A stretch of DNA of 64,000 nucleotides from Rutidosis leptorrhynchoides (Eukaryota > Streptophyta > Magnoliopsida > Asterales > Asteraceae). Where the stretch lies: the NCBI RefSeq assembly GCF_046630445.1, contig NC_092341.1:32068001-32132000 (forward strand). The letters are read 5' to 3'. Below, in pieces: positions 1-11,790 of this stretch. The position numbers and the translations under genes were made by a program. Numbering within the stretch: position 1 is the stretch's first letter; every line of letters begins with the position of its first letter. Under the pieces are notes generated by a model. That model saw only the letters and a list, made by a program, of their open reading frames with translations, made no database searches and had not been told where the DNA came from.

Positions 1-939
1 GTTTAGTTCAATCATGAACAAACCTGAAGGTACAGCGACACCCTTAGCCCGTATTTCATTAAGTTCCTTCAAGTACTTAGTACAAATGCGCCTCCAATGT
101 CCTTTATCCCCACAATGGAAGCATATTGCTTCTTCAGGAGACTTGGTTTGCGGGATCTTTGAAGTAGAAGAGTTAGCAATGCCCTTAGGTTTAGGTTTGA
201 AGTTGGACGTGCCAATCTTACCCTTGCCCTTGTTCTTGCCCTTTGCTTTATTTTTCTTCTTCTTGATCCCACTTTCACGAATGGCTAGGACGGTAGTTGC
301 GGGTTTAGCTTTGACCATGTTAGCCTCAGCGGTTTTCAACATGCCATAGAGCTCCATGATTGTTTTCTCCATATTGTTCATATTATAGTTCATAATGAAT
401 CCTTCATATGCACTAGTCAGCGAGTTCAGGATAAAATCCGTTGCAAGCTCCTGACTTATGGAAAAACCAAGGCGCTCCAGTCGGTCTATGTACCCTTTCA
501 TTTGTAGTACATGGACACTAACGCTACTTCACGTTGCCATTTTACAAGATACGAGAGCTTTCACGGTGTCAAACCTTTCTTGCTTTTATTATTGTTGGAA
601 CATGTCTTTGAGTTAGTTAAGCATGTCATACGACCCTAAGCTCTCCATGCCCTTTTGGAGCTCCGGAGACATGGTCGCCAACATCAAGCATGCTACCTCA
701 TTAGACTCGGAACGACGTTTTTCAAACTCGTCCCTAGCCGCTTGAGTAGCTCTCGATCCGGGTTCTGCCGGTAAGGGTTCCTCAATTTCCCTGATCTTTC
801 CTTCCATCCTAAGAGCAATTCTTAGGTTGCGAAGCGAGTCCATGTAGTTCAAGCCCATAAGCTTGTCCTTTTCGAGGAGCCCTTTAAGGCAGAAATTAGT
901 GATCGATGACGGAGTAGGATTTGTGTTTGTTGCAGACAT
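1..939 (-). mobile_element. copia gag region with zinc knuckle
   Basis: The minus-strand reading starts at 939 with MSATNTNPTPSS and continues with a UBN2-type copia capsid head (EKDKLMGLNYMDSLRNLRI). Near positions 92-128 the minus strand encodes a CCHC knuckle of the form CFHCGDKGHWRRIC, typical of the copia nucleocapsid. It is a fossil gag cut by the window edge, and it does not read as one uninterrupted frame here. The family call rests on the capsid head, the knuckle and the iMet-type primer site behind it. Confidence 0.8.
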
Positions 940-2559
940 CTATCATATTTTTAAAGTAAGTTGTATTAGTTAGTTTGATATGTTTAATCCTTGTTAAGAT
1001 AATTACCCAAGTGTGTTCAATATTCAAACAATTATAATTAACAAGGTTAAGATCCATATTACACTTATGGTAACGACGGGTTTACCGCGGATCGCCAATT
1101 ATAAGCTATTTAGGTAGGTAACTATATTACCAATTTCATCCATTATGAAATTCTTAGGTTTTACAGGATTTAGTGATAATCAATTATTTCACTTGGCATG
1201 TTTAATCCCTTCTACGCTAATCCTTCGTCGTGACGGGTTTGCCGCGAACCACGATTTCAGATTGTAAACCGTCCGTGATAGATACACGTGAAATCCAGCC
1301 CAAGACTCTCGGGTATCGCGAAATTCACCTCACCCTTCCCAACACCCAACTAAAGTCCGGCCCAAGACTCTCGGGTATCGCGAACTCTAACAGGTAGAAG
1401 GTTCGGATGTGTGTACTACTCATGGGTAGTGTAAAGTTTACATTAAAAACGGGGTTTTGTTTTCTTTTAGCAAAAGTAGTTTATTCCATTTTAAAACATT
1501 TGCTAATTATGTATTGCGTGTTGCGTTTGTTAAACTAATTTTAACCAAACCATTTTAAGTGATTATTGTATTTTGTTTCTATACTAATTTTCTAGCTAGC
1601 ATGGCATAGACAAATAAGAACACCTAATAATCATGACACGCAATTATCGGTAGTATGCCTCGAGTCCTATGCGTTTTCCCGGTGAGCCAACACACGGAAA
1701 AACTTGGTCAACTAGGGACATAACCTTGTGTGAGAATTGGCTCCCACTAAAACCGCCATCTCCATTATATGCTCGAATGGGCCGCCTTGTGAACATCGTC
1801 TTCTTGATTTCAATCTTGGTTGCATTATCTTACAAAATAACTATTATATTTTCTATACTATTACAAATACAATATAAATAGAAAGACGACATGCAAGTCG
1901 TTTAATAAATTATTACATTCATCCCGAAAAAATAATAAACACGACATGCAAGCCGTTAAATAAATTATTACATTCATCCCGAATAAATAATAAATAGAAT
2001 CATACAACCAAACATCCACACAAGGGTCTTATTGAGGCAAATACTACCGATTTCATACAACAATCACATACATAACAAACGGAGTGCCAAATATCCATTT
2101 TCATGAAACATGTTTCGATAAGGATTGATTTAAACACTTAATGGCACACAAAATAATCAATCCTTGTTTACATAACTTATGTATGTATGTAAACCCACTT
2201 CATATTTGTAAGTATGATTTTTATGCCAAAACCATCCAAACAAACATATTAAGTGAATCAAAATATGTTGGAGATTTATTCATTTTTTTAACAAGGCATA
2301 AAGTCTAAAATTAACAATTTTAATTTTCTCATTTCATGTAAAACATGAATATAATTTATGTACTTTATTTTCCTAAACATTGAATCTTTAATAGTCAACA
2401 TGCAAGCTACTAATAAAATTTACGAATTTTGGCAGATTCATATATGCAACTTTAAATGGTCATATCTTACTCATTTCTAATCTGTTTTCGATGAATTTTT
2501 TTTCAAATTTAAGTTCTTTCAGTTAGCTTTCAAATGCAATTGGTCTCATACAATAATAT
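940..2559 (-). other. non-coding leader of the copia element
   Basis: No convincing coding sequence. This is the stretch between gag and the inserted LTR at 2560. It holds two short dispersed direct repeats: a CCCAAGACTCTCGGGTATCG motif at about 1300 and 1359, and an ACGGGTTT(A/G)CCGCG motif at about 1077 and 1231. The leader resumes at 6277-6534 after the inserted element. Confidence 0.6.
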
Positions 2560-2722
2560 TGTGATGACCCGGGAATTTCTGACTAAATTTAAAACCTGAA
2601 TCTTATTTGATTTCGATACGATAAGCAAAGTCTATAATGTTGAGTAAATTTTGAACTTTGTTCATGTAATAATTTAAACCTTTGACAACTCCCGACGATT
2701 CACGAACAACTGTGTAAATAAT

Positions 2723-2725
<3 letters not shown>

Positions 2726-2791
<66 letters not shown>
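2726..2791. repeat. (AT)n microsatellite
   Basis: An uninterrupted AT dinucleotide run of about 65 bp near the left end of the solo-LTR-like element. Confidence 0.95.
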
Positions 2792-2796
<5 letters not shown>

Positions 2797-4417
2797 TTTG
2801 ATTGAATACAAAATCCTTTTATCAAATAGAATTGAAAATGTAAGATAATAAATAGGACAATTAAATTGCTAATAAAATGGATATATACATAAATATATCT
2901 ATGATATTATTATCTATATATATATAAGATTGTTATTAAGAATTATTACATTGTAATGTTTATTAAATATAATTACAAGTAAAAATATAGTTGTTATAAT
3001 AACATTGTTATTACTTTCAACATTTATATAAAGACTAGTGTTATTTAAATATACAATCTACAGATACAAATTTGATATATATAAATTGATATAGAATAAT
3101 ATAATATACAAACACATATTATATACTAATATATATATATATATTAAAAAGTATAGATTAAATATTCACTATATGCTAGATGAATATTAAATATTAAATA
3201 TTACATAATTTATAATATGTAATATTTATATACTAAAGTTAATTGCAATTTAAGATATAGTTGTTATATTAATACTATTACTTTCATTATTATTATTGAT
3301 ATTAATATTAATAATAATAATTAATGATAATATTATCAGATATAATATATATACATGAAATTTGATACATTTAGTTTGTTATATTATTACTATTACCAAG
3401 GTTATTGTTATTGTTATTAATATTATTAATACTATTATATTAATGTTATTGTTATTGTTATTACTATTATTTTCTACCATTAATTATAATATTAAAAGTA
3501 TTAATATTATTACTACAGTTATTAATTAATAGGATTAATTATAATATATCAGATACAAATATATAAATGTAATAAACATAGATATATAAAAATATAAAAT
3601 ACAAATATATAAATGCAGGTCTATTATATAAATATAGATATATTTTCGTGAGGTATTTTTTTTATATAATCAGAGTTATTAACTATATCTATCTATCTAT
3701 CTACTCTGTTATACCCGTGACAATACCAAACACATCAACCCTACACTCGTTCGATCACCACACATCCTCTGCACCAAACCTTTTGATTCTCCAATTATCA
3801 TTAACAATTATCAATCATCAACGATGCAAAACAGCGAATTAATCAGATGAAGACAGAAAAGGGTTCAGTCGCTGTAAGATTCAATCCATAATTCATTTTC
3901 GAATCCTTCACTGAAATCTAAAAATACAAAACTAATTAGAATCATCTAGTGAAACTACTGGTAAATTTTCAGGTTTTAATTTAGCGAATTGATTGTTAAT
4001 TTTGATAGTCAATCTTTATAACAAAAAGTCAAACCAAAGTTCTTCATTCAAATTAGGATATTTTAGGATGTTTTTGATTCAATTAGTAACACAGAAATAT
4101 TGTAATTGCGATTTGAAACAGGTCTCATGAAGAAATCATGAGCTAAAACTCTTTAAATTTTGAAATTCGATTTGTAGTTCATAAACGGGTCATATTATCT
4201 GCTGTGTAATATTTTTTTTATTTATTCTGTTTAAATGACTCAAACAACATTATGGATCATTTATATATATAGGTTAAACTCTAAAACTATTAATGAGATT
4301 CGTTGCTAATTGGAATAGATCCCTGGTCGATTGGGTAGTGAAGATGAAGAAGATGAACAAAATAACTAATTACGGGTTATATTAAATCTGAGGGGGTTTT
4401 AAATCAGTAAAACAGTT

Positions 4418-4496
4418 TTGGACGAGTGGTTAAGTGTTGGTTCGTGTAAGCTGGAGGTCACGGGTTCGAGCCCGGTCCAGGGCTATTTTTTTTTTG
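4418..4496 (+). ncRNA. tRNA-like Pol III unit inside the LTR element
   Basis: GAGTGGTTAAGTGTTGG matches a serine/leucine-type tRNA D-arm and A box. GGGTTCGAGCCC is an exact B-box core with a TTCGAGC T-loop and a stem pairing at four of five positions. The boxes are about 40 bp apart, close to real tRNA spacing, and a run of nine T follows directly, as a Pol III terminator would. The acceptor stem pairs poorly, so it is not a functional tRNA gene. It is either a tRNA-derived insertion or an LTR-resident Pol III promoter. Confidence 0.6.
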
Positions 4497-4639
4497 GAAA
4501 AACTTTTCAAAAGGGTATACCTTCTCCTTCATTTTTTTTATTACTATTATTATTGTGATTATGATTATTATTATTATTATTGGTATCATCAATTATTGTT
4601 AATTGTTATATTAGAACAAGAATTATTATTATTATTAAT

Positions 4640-4655
4640 ACAACTAGTATTATTA

Positions 4656-4746
<91 letters not shown>

Positions 4747-4875
4747 TAATTACTAATATAGGTGTATCTATAAAAGTTATCATTTATAAAAATTATCAAG
4801 TATTATTGATATTATCATTATTATTAGTATGATTATAGTTATAATTAGGAATATTGTTATTGTTATTATTATTAC

Positions 4876-4949
<74 letters not shown>

Positions 4950-4950
4950 G
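4640..4950. repeat. (TTA)n microsatellite tracts
   Basis: Two long ATT/TTA trinucleotide runs (about 4645-4745 and 4868-4949) separated by degenerate AT-rich sequence. They generate long false poly-leucine and poly-asparagine readings, which are not genes. Confidence 0.95.
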
Positions 4951-6534
4951 AGACTAATATATGTATTACCAATCATTAATATGTAATTACTAAAATAAGT
5001 ATCATAACTATCACTAATAGTAAAATTAATATTTTTACATTTATTACCAGTAATAACATTATTATTATTATCATTAATAGAATCCTTAACGTTATTATCT
5101 TATTAATAATATTAAGTATTATAATCATTTTTACCACTAATAACATCATTTTGGTATTATTATAACTTCTATTATTAATTATTAATATACGAATGATGTA
5201 TTTAATACACATAACATAACAAAAACTAATATTTTTATATATAAAATGAATATATGAAACCCATATATACTAATAATATAAAAAGGATGTAACTAATAAA
5301 TTTATATATAAACTTATTCGATTACAATTATGTATATTAATAGATATACAAATGATATAGGTTCGTGAATCCGAGGCCAACCCTGCATTGTTCAGTTTGT
5401 CTAATGTCGTCATATGTATTTTTACTACAAAATACATTATGTGAGTTTCATTTGCTCCCTTTTTAAATGCTTTTGCTATATATATTTTTGGGACTGAGAA
5501 TACATGCGCTGCTTTTAGAAATGTTTTACGAAATAGACACAAGTACTTAAAATTACATTCTATGGTTGGATTATTAAATCGAATATCGCCCTTCAAGTCT
5601 GGTAACCTAAGAATTTAGAAAAATGGCCCCTGATTGACGCGAATCCTAAAGATAGATCTATGGACCTTGACAAGTCCCATTCGGGGTACGAATGCTTTAG
5701 TACTTCGAGATTATTATACAGACGAGAGGTTCTGTTTTGGGGATATTCTATGCATTAAGTTAACGTCGGTTACCAGGTGTTCAATCCATATGAATGATAT
5801 TTTTGTCTCTATGCATGGGACGTATGTTTATGAGAAATGAAAAAAATATGAAATCTTGTGGTCTATTAAAATAATGGAAATGATTGTTACAATAAACTAA
5901 TGAACTCACCAACCTTTTGGTTGACACTTTAAAGCATGTTTATTTTCAGGTATAAAAGAAGTCTTCCGCTGTGCAATTGCTCATTTTAAAGATATTACTT
6001 GGAGTCATTCATGACATATTTCAAAAGACGTTGCATTCGAGTCGTTGAGTTCATCAAGATTATTATTAAGTCAATTATAGTTAGATATATTATAAAATGG
6101 TATGCATGCCGTCAACTTTCAATGTAATGAAAGATTGTCTTTTCAAAAACGAATGCAATGTTTGTAAAATGTATCATATAGAGGTCAAGTACCTCGCGAT
6201 GTAATCAACTGTTGTGAATCGTTTATAATCGATATGGACTTCGTCCGGATGGATTAGAACGGGTCTTTACAAATATTGAGTTTAAAGCCCCGAAACAGTC
6301 CATCAAAGACGGACTGTCCAAGCTGAAAAAAATATCTTAAATGAAAAAATGAGTTTAACCCATTTTATATTTTGCCAAAATCCAAGATTCAAGTTAGTAT
6401 TTAGGAAACATAAAACAAAAATCATGATACTTGTTTTGCATGCTTGTTATGCATGATCATCTCCAAGAATCATGCACAACGCATCCATCAAAACTAAATA
6501 TCATAAGAAAAGTTTGCTAAAACTTGTACAAGAT

Positions 6535-6547
6535 GGCTCGGATACCA
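6535..6547 (-). promoter_or_regulatory. copia primer-binding site (initiator tRNA-Met type)
   Basis: On the minus strand TGGTATCCGAGCC lies one base inside the LTR boundary, the expected position for a reverse-transcription primer site. It resembles the TGGTATCAGAGC iMet site found twice more in this window. It fixes the element's orientation as minus. Confidence 0.8.
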
Positions 6548-6548
6548 C

Positions 6549-7386
6549 TGTTGGAGTATGATACAAATTCAAAGCGAGCGGAAGCATTTTTAACACTTTG
6601 CAAAATCATACTCTTCCACAGATCATTGTACAAAACTTTGGCAAACAAAACAAATTAACGAAACCGAACAAGAGAAGATTAGAATACAACCTTTGTAGCC
6701 TTTTGAAGATCGAATTTGAAAACCCAAAGAAGAGTTCCTCTAAACGGTAGACACTCAAAGTTCCAACCTTGCTTCGACCTATACCTTCTACTTAACGGAT
6801 ATTTTCTTCTTCGTTATTTCCACCAAAAACCGAACCCAATTATAGATTTCAAGTATTTTTGGTTACTTGAAAATAAGAAAGAAAAATAGCATTTTTGTAT
6901 GTGTGTTTTTGTATCTTTTTCATAACTTTTCCAATACCAAGACTTGGTATTATATATTACATAATTGATACAATTAATACATCTAGTACAAATGTAATAA
7001 ATAAAGATTTGGAAAGATTTTCAAAATCAAATCTTTATATAAAATAAGATTTACAAAATCAAATCATATTTTATAAATCAAATCAAATCTTATATCTTAT
7101 ATAAAATATGATTTGCAAAATCTAATCAAATCTCTACATATTTAGATTTGTAAGTATATGTATACACATAAAAAAACTTACTTAATTTATTAAACCATTA
7201 ATTAATGATTAATAAATTAATTTCCGATTAGAAGGTATATCAAACAATTTACGATTGGCCTTTGTGTGTGACCGAATAGGATAAATGGACTTTTATTATT
7301 TAATGTCATGGGCATATCTTCGGAATATATGTACCACGGTCAAACCACGGTCGAACTGTAGCCAACCCGAGAACATATTTCCAACA
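6549..7386 (-). repeat. copia 5' LTR
   Basis: The 838-bp block is bounded by TGTTGGA and TCCAACA, the short inverted repeats that close copia LTRs. The primer-binding site sits immediately to its left. The partner LTR lies outside the window. Confidence 0.8.
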
Positions 7387-8055
7387 CACACAACTGAAAA
7401 AGTGTGTGCACGAAGAAAACACATTACTTGTATGCGACAAATCAATCAACAAAAGTTCATGCAAAATATTATCAATAAAAATACAACTATTACTTTGATT
7501 ATGTCTATTATCGTATATTTGATCTGTTAGTATGCGCTATATACAATTTCGATCATTATCAAAGATTTGTATATTGTTTGAAATGCTTCATATGTATGAT
7601 ATGTATGATATGACAACATTAGACGGTTGTTGGAGCTATCGTCAGTTGTGAAAATGTATATTTTACAACTTCTAGTCAATAGACGGGCTAATAATCTATG
7701 AGTTAGTATTCAAAACTAATGCTTTCGATACAAATGTTATTAATAATAAATGGTTTTTCATTGGCATTGTATTATACATTTGATAAATATCAGTACTAAC
7801 GTTATCGAATACTAATTTATACAACTAACGTGCAACGTACATGCTTCAATACTAATGCTTTTGATACAAATGTTAGTAACTTCTTTTTTTCATCTCAAAA
7901 TGTATTATTAGTGAGATTTTGTCAAGTGTCGGTATGACCCTTTTAACTTCAAAGTTGAGAGTTCAAATTCTACTAATAAACATTTCGCGAGTTATTTCAC
8001 TATTTCCTAATTAGCGTAACCTTGTTCCCCCTAAAATCCACTGTTCAACTGCAGC

Positions 8056-8057
<2 letters not shown>
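7387..8057. other. AT-rich spacer without recognisable gene
   Basis: No coding region that I can support. A short imperfect repeat (ACTAATGCTTTCGATACAAATG, here 22 bp long in one copy) occurs near 7720 and 7864. A weak T-arm-like motif lies near 7965. Confidence 0.4.

Positions 8058-8088
<31 letters not shown>
8058..8088. repeat. poly(T) tract
   Basis: About 31 T in a row. It could be the reverse of a poly(A) tail or simple slippage; no paired target duplication was found. Confidence 0.9.
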
Positions 8089-8093
<5 letters not shown>

Positions 8094-10182
8094 ACTTAGG
8101 TTAACGCTCATTCACACCCTCCAGAGCTTTCTTCCTCCATGATCCACCCAGCGAAGGCCACTACAGCGACCGCCACCATCGCCGCCACCATCAACACCAA
8201 CCCACAAATCCGATTGCAACGTTACGAACCACCACTTACGGGAATCAATTGCGTGAATTTGTGGCTACATCGACTGCTTTTCTTGGCCGGATTATGCTCC
8301 TAGGTAAGCTTTATTATTGATTTCATTTTTCATTGTTTCCGTTTCTGTGTTTGTTTATGTTGCAACTGAAGACAACATTATGAATGACAGATAATGCATA
8401 TCAACTGTTCGATGATATGCCTACTGAGTGTTACGAGTTTTTGTTAACGAAAATTTGATATCATTGTTTTTTAATATGAGAATTTCGAATGAGAGGAATT
8501 CTTGTTCTTATGTTGATTGAATAGATGAATTTATTTACAAAAATCTATGGCTCTATGTGTATATTCGATACTTTTACTTTTGATTTTTGATGTTTGATTA
8601 ATCATAAATGTTAATGTTAACACCTCCTAGATGCTAAGTAAAATCAATGTGTATATACAAATAGTTGATTGTTATCATGTGCTTTGTATATGAAATCTGT
8701 TAGATGATGTACTCCTGTCATATTATTCTATAATATCAGTTGACTAATATTACTATTATGGTATGATTATCATTATATACTACACATATATGTATATTGC
8801 TCGATTTCGTGTATGTGCTTGCAGATAGTTAATTCGATCTTGCTTTATATATTGTGAATTGATCCTAACAGTGTTTATTTAAACGTATTGAATTAGTAGT
8901 TTTAGATTTAGAATAAATTACAGATTTGAGAGAGTTTACAGATTGTATTTACTTATGTGTGTATGTTTTTGAGTAATTGAAGTTAGCTTTTGATGTAATA
9001 TGCCTAATTAAGCTTTAGATGTTACTAATATATGTCGATCCATTGCTTTTATCATTCGATCCATTGCTTTAGATGTTACAATCGTTTCAACTTTTCGTTT
9101 TTGTGTAGTCTGGCATTGATTCTTTATAGTAGCTATTAATATGAGTTATTTGTCGTAATATAAGTGGTTTTGAATTTGTTTAACCTTAGCTTTGATGAAA
9201 ATTTTCCATGAAAAAAACCATGTTTATTTTGCTACAATAATAATGAGATACTTTCTACACTTTGTTAATATTCTTTTTACTTTTTTTTAGATGACAAAGA
9301 ATTGAGATTTGGTTGCATTTTGTTTATGCCAGTATATCTATGTTGAATGAAATAGTTTCCAAAAATTATATACGACTAATCAAGGCTGGACTCTTGAAAA
9401 GACTCTTTGCTAAATTCCATTTTTGGGTTTGGTAAAAACACGAATGAGTCTGAGAATTGGCAAAAGTTCTTGCCATAGGCCTTTGGTTTTGGAACCATTT
9501 TTGTTCATCATTACATGTTCTGTTTTAAGACTATGTGACTGTTGTAGAATTATGAATTAATGTTGACTGATATAGGGCAAAATTTGTTTTTCATGAACTA
9601 ATAAGATTAAATGGAATATTACTTATCGTATGTTGAAACTCATATTGTCAAACAAATGATAATAATAAATAGCCAAAATGTTAACAGTGATAACCTAACC
9701 CGCCCATCTTACCACCTCGAATTTTTTAGTTTATCTATTTGTCTCCAAAACAAAGTTAATAACTTGGCTACATACGAATGATGACATTTTTAATCTTTGG
9801 TGTATGCACATAATTGTATGCAGATATTCCATGGTGATTACGTTGATGGGGCTTTTTTTTTTTTTCAATAATATTAATATACTTGGTTTCAGGTATGTTT
9901 ACCTTGGATTGTCTAACAATATATGAAGTAGAAGCTTTTTTTTTAAAACATAACGCATTAGTCATCTCAGAACTCCAGTGTGTTTTCTCCCAACATAATC
10001 AGTAATCTCTTTTTTAATTCAGGGTTTATGACAAAGATGCCATTTTGTGTAATGGAAGGGATGCTGCACCAACTTTAAGCCAAGCACTTATGGGGCATAT
10101 ATGATTTTGGAAGGAAGGGATGAAGGTACTGTTGATTGTTTACAAGAGGTTGTTTATGTTCATATGCATTTACTTTTCCCAA

Positions 10183-10185
<3 letters not shown>

Positions 10186-10251
<66 letters not shown>
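10186..10251. repeat. (TA)n microsatellite
   Basis: A perfect TA run of about 65 bp. Overlapping tyrosine/isoleucine readings here are artefacts. Confidence 0.95.
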
Positions 10252-10254
<3 letters not shown>

Positions 10255-10719
10255 TATGCAAGGTGGTTTCAAATTCAGTAATTGTCAATTTCGACAAGGC
10301 GTACCAATATCCGCCGCGAAGCGCGATTTAGATTAATGCTATGTTTTATGAGTTTCTTCGCAAGAAAGCAAGAGCTGTGAAGTAAGTGATCTAAAATTGT
10401 TTCAATAATGGTTTTAATGTGAAGTCTTTGTTTACTCTTTTTACATTGTCTTCACTTCTTACGGGGTGTCTAAGTTAATCCAACTTTCTTACAGGACAAG
10501 ATACAAGCATCTCTTGCCAATATTCCTCAATTGTAATGTAGTTTGTAACTTGCATATTAATCATGCCTTTTAGTTATTGAATAACCAGGTAACATTACTG
10601 CAACCATGATGTATTAGTATCTAGACTGCACATTTGTACTTGAGTTTTGTAAAAATAAAGGTAAACATTTTGTATCTATTTACTACTCAATCTCAATTAT
10701 ATCATTAACATAATCCGCT

Positions 10720-10767
10720 GCGAAGCGAGGACCCAAATCCGCTGCGAAGCGCGGACTCCTAAACTAG
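10720..10767 (+). repeat. Helitron-type 3' terminal hairpin and CTAG end
   Basis: Two copies of CCGCTGCGAAGCG, the second inside TCCGCTGCGAAGCGCGGA, which folds back on itself. It is followed about ten bases later by CTAG|T, the hallmark end of plant Helitrons. Confidence 0.6.
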
Positions 10768-10936
10768 TTATATATATATTCTTGTAAATGAGTGTGTGAA
10801 TATGCCGTAAAATATGAAATTTATATTTAAAACTCTCGAGAAATCCGATAATGTCATTGGCAAAGGTAATAGGTAAAGGTAGAAGATTTTTTCTGTTCGA
10901 GCAACTATTGGTGCTCATGTCAATGACAAAATTATA

Positions 10937-11123
10937 CTCCATTCATCTATAAGTGTATTTACTTTTTGCACACGGTTTTGAAAAATTCCACTAACTCCAT
11001 TAGTTACCAATAAAAAATCTTCATTCTCCAGAATAACTTATTTTAATTGGTTGAAATTTCAAGTGAATACTTTAAATGAGACATCCTAAAATAGAATTCT
11101 GGACACTTATGGAACGGATGAAA
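10937..11123. mobile_element. Stowaway-like MITE, degraded
   Basis: Ends are imperfect inverted repeats: CTCCATTCATCTATAAGTGT on the left, and the reverse of ACACTTATGGAACGGATGAA on the right. They are bounded by TA on both sides. The ends resemble the CTCCCTCCGTCC family seen at 20815. Confidence 0.65.
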
Positions 11124-11439
11124 TATTAAATAAACTTAGATGCTTACCATAAAAGTTAAAGTTAAATTCCGAAACAATCACTTTAAAACTTTAAGCATTA
11201 CATATTTACGTACAGATTACATATAAAAAGATGTTTTCTTGCTTTAACTCTTTAAATTTAACTAATATTCGAACATATTAAAATATTCTTTTTATTTTTC
11301 TTAAAATCTGTGTCCAAATAAACTATTTATCTCTATAGGAAAAAAAATATATACACATTTAAAAATTATTATTATTACATTATATTTTATTTTCTTTACA
11401 CATTTATTCATTATTTTTACATACATATCTATTGATCTT

Positions 11440-11697
11440 TTTTTTTGAACGACGAATTTGCATCAGCGGATCATTTATTTCAACGACCCTCATCATTTGC
11501 ACCCACACACGCTAGAAGGAAACTCTTACCCGGGTTACTTGGCAACTAATCGCGGGACCTGGCTTGCTTGGCAACTAATCGCAGAAAATTGGAGAGAAAA
11601 CCTTCCGCCCCCAGTAATTGAACCCTGGTCGCTTGGCAACTAATCACGGGCCTTTCCACACTGAGGCTTGATACCGTTGAAGCAAACGTTCGTTGGT
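11440..11697 (-). mobile_element. tRNA-derived SINE with 16-bp target duplication
   Basis: The 258-bp block is flanked by perfect copies of CATATCTATTGATCTT (11424-11439 and 11698-11713). On the minus strand it begins with a tRNA-like head, has a B-box-like GGGTTCAATTACTGG, and ends in a run of A (T on plus). Three copies of CTTGGCAACTAATC(G/A)C, at about 11537, 11567 and 11631, form an internal repeat. The perfect long duplication shows a fairly recent target-primed insertion. It has no coding capacity and would depend on a LINE. Confidence 0.85.
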
Positions 11698-11790
11698 CAT
11701 ATCTATTGATCTTATATACATACATTGTGAATTGTGAATTAGGATCATAAAGGAATTTTACCAATTGTTTTTTACATATCTTTTTGCCTT

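Larger units (their letters stand above)
2560..6271. mobile_element. Solo-LTR-like element, Ty3/gypsy style, inside the copia leader
   Basis: The block begins TGTGATGACCCGGG and ends GGGTCTTTACA. It is flanked by the 5-bp direct repeat AATAT (2555-2559 and 6272-6276), the signature of an LTR-type insertion. I see no primer site, polypurine tract or gag/pol reading inside its 3,712 bp, so it looks like one very long solo LTR, or a large element without coding sequence. It carries an (AT)n run, two long (TTA)n runs and a tRNA-like unit. Near its right end AAGTCTTCCGCTGTG also occurs near the end of the 27463-29417 LTR, suggesting related LTR termini. Confidence 0.75.
1..7386 (-). mobile_element. 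Ty1/copia LTR retrotransposon, 5' part (runs off the left edge)
   Basis: A minus-strand copia element enters the window at its gag region and ends with its 5' LTR at 6549-7386. Reading on the minus strand the order is LTR, primer-binding site, long non-coding leader and gag; pol lies outside the window. The leader is split by a 3.7 kb LTR element at 2560-6271 flanked by AATAT on both sides, so the copia copy is the older of the two. Without the insertion the leader is about 1.9 kb, long for copia. It contains duplicated motifs around 1065/1225 and 1299/1358. The other LTR is not visible, so insertion age cannot be judged. Confidence 0.85.
8089..10767 (+). mobile_element. Probable non-autonomous Helitron-like region, 3' end defined
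   Basis: The right end shows a Helitron-type terminus: a GC-rich hairpin (CCGCTGCGAAGCGCGG, 10739-10754) followed by CTAG at 10764-10767 and a T outside, with no target duplication expected. A similar hairpin core lies just upstream (10714-10728) and another at 10311-10326. I could not find the 5' TC end, so the left boundary is only a guess. The region is transcript-like: proline/alanine-rich reading near 8140-8215, a possible splice donor at 8304, and an exon-like stretch at 10021-10104 preceded by a splice acceptor. The content looks like captured gene fragments, but I could not identify the source gene. Confidence 0.45.

Noticed and set aside
4434-4832. Poly-leucine and poly-asparagine readings
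   Set aside because: Translations of the (TTA)n microsatellite on either strand; no gene.
7915-8000. tRNA-like GAGAGTTCAAATTC motif ahead of the poly(T) tract
   Set aside because: A box not convincing and no target duplication around it, so a SINE cannot be supported.
10101-10336. Tyr-Ile repeat readings
   Set aside because: Products of the (TA)n run; same for 26864-27082.
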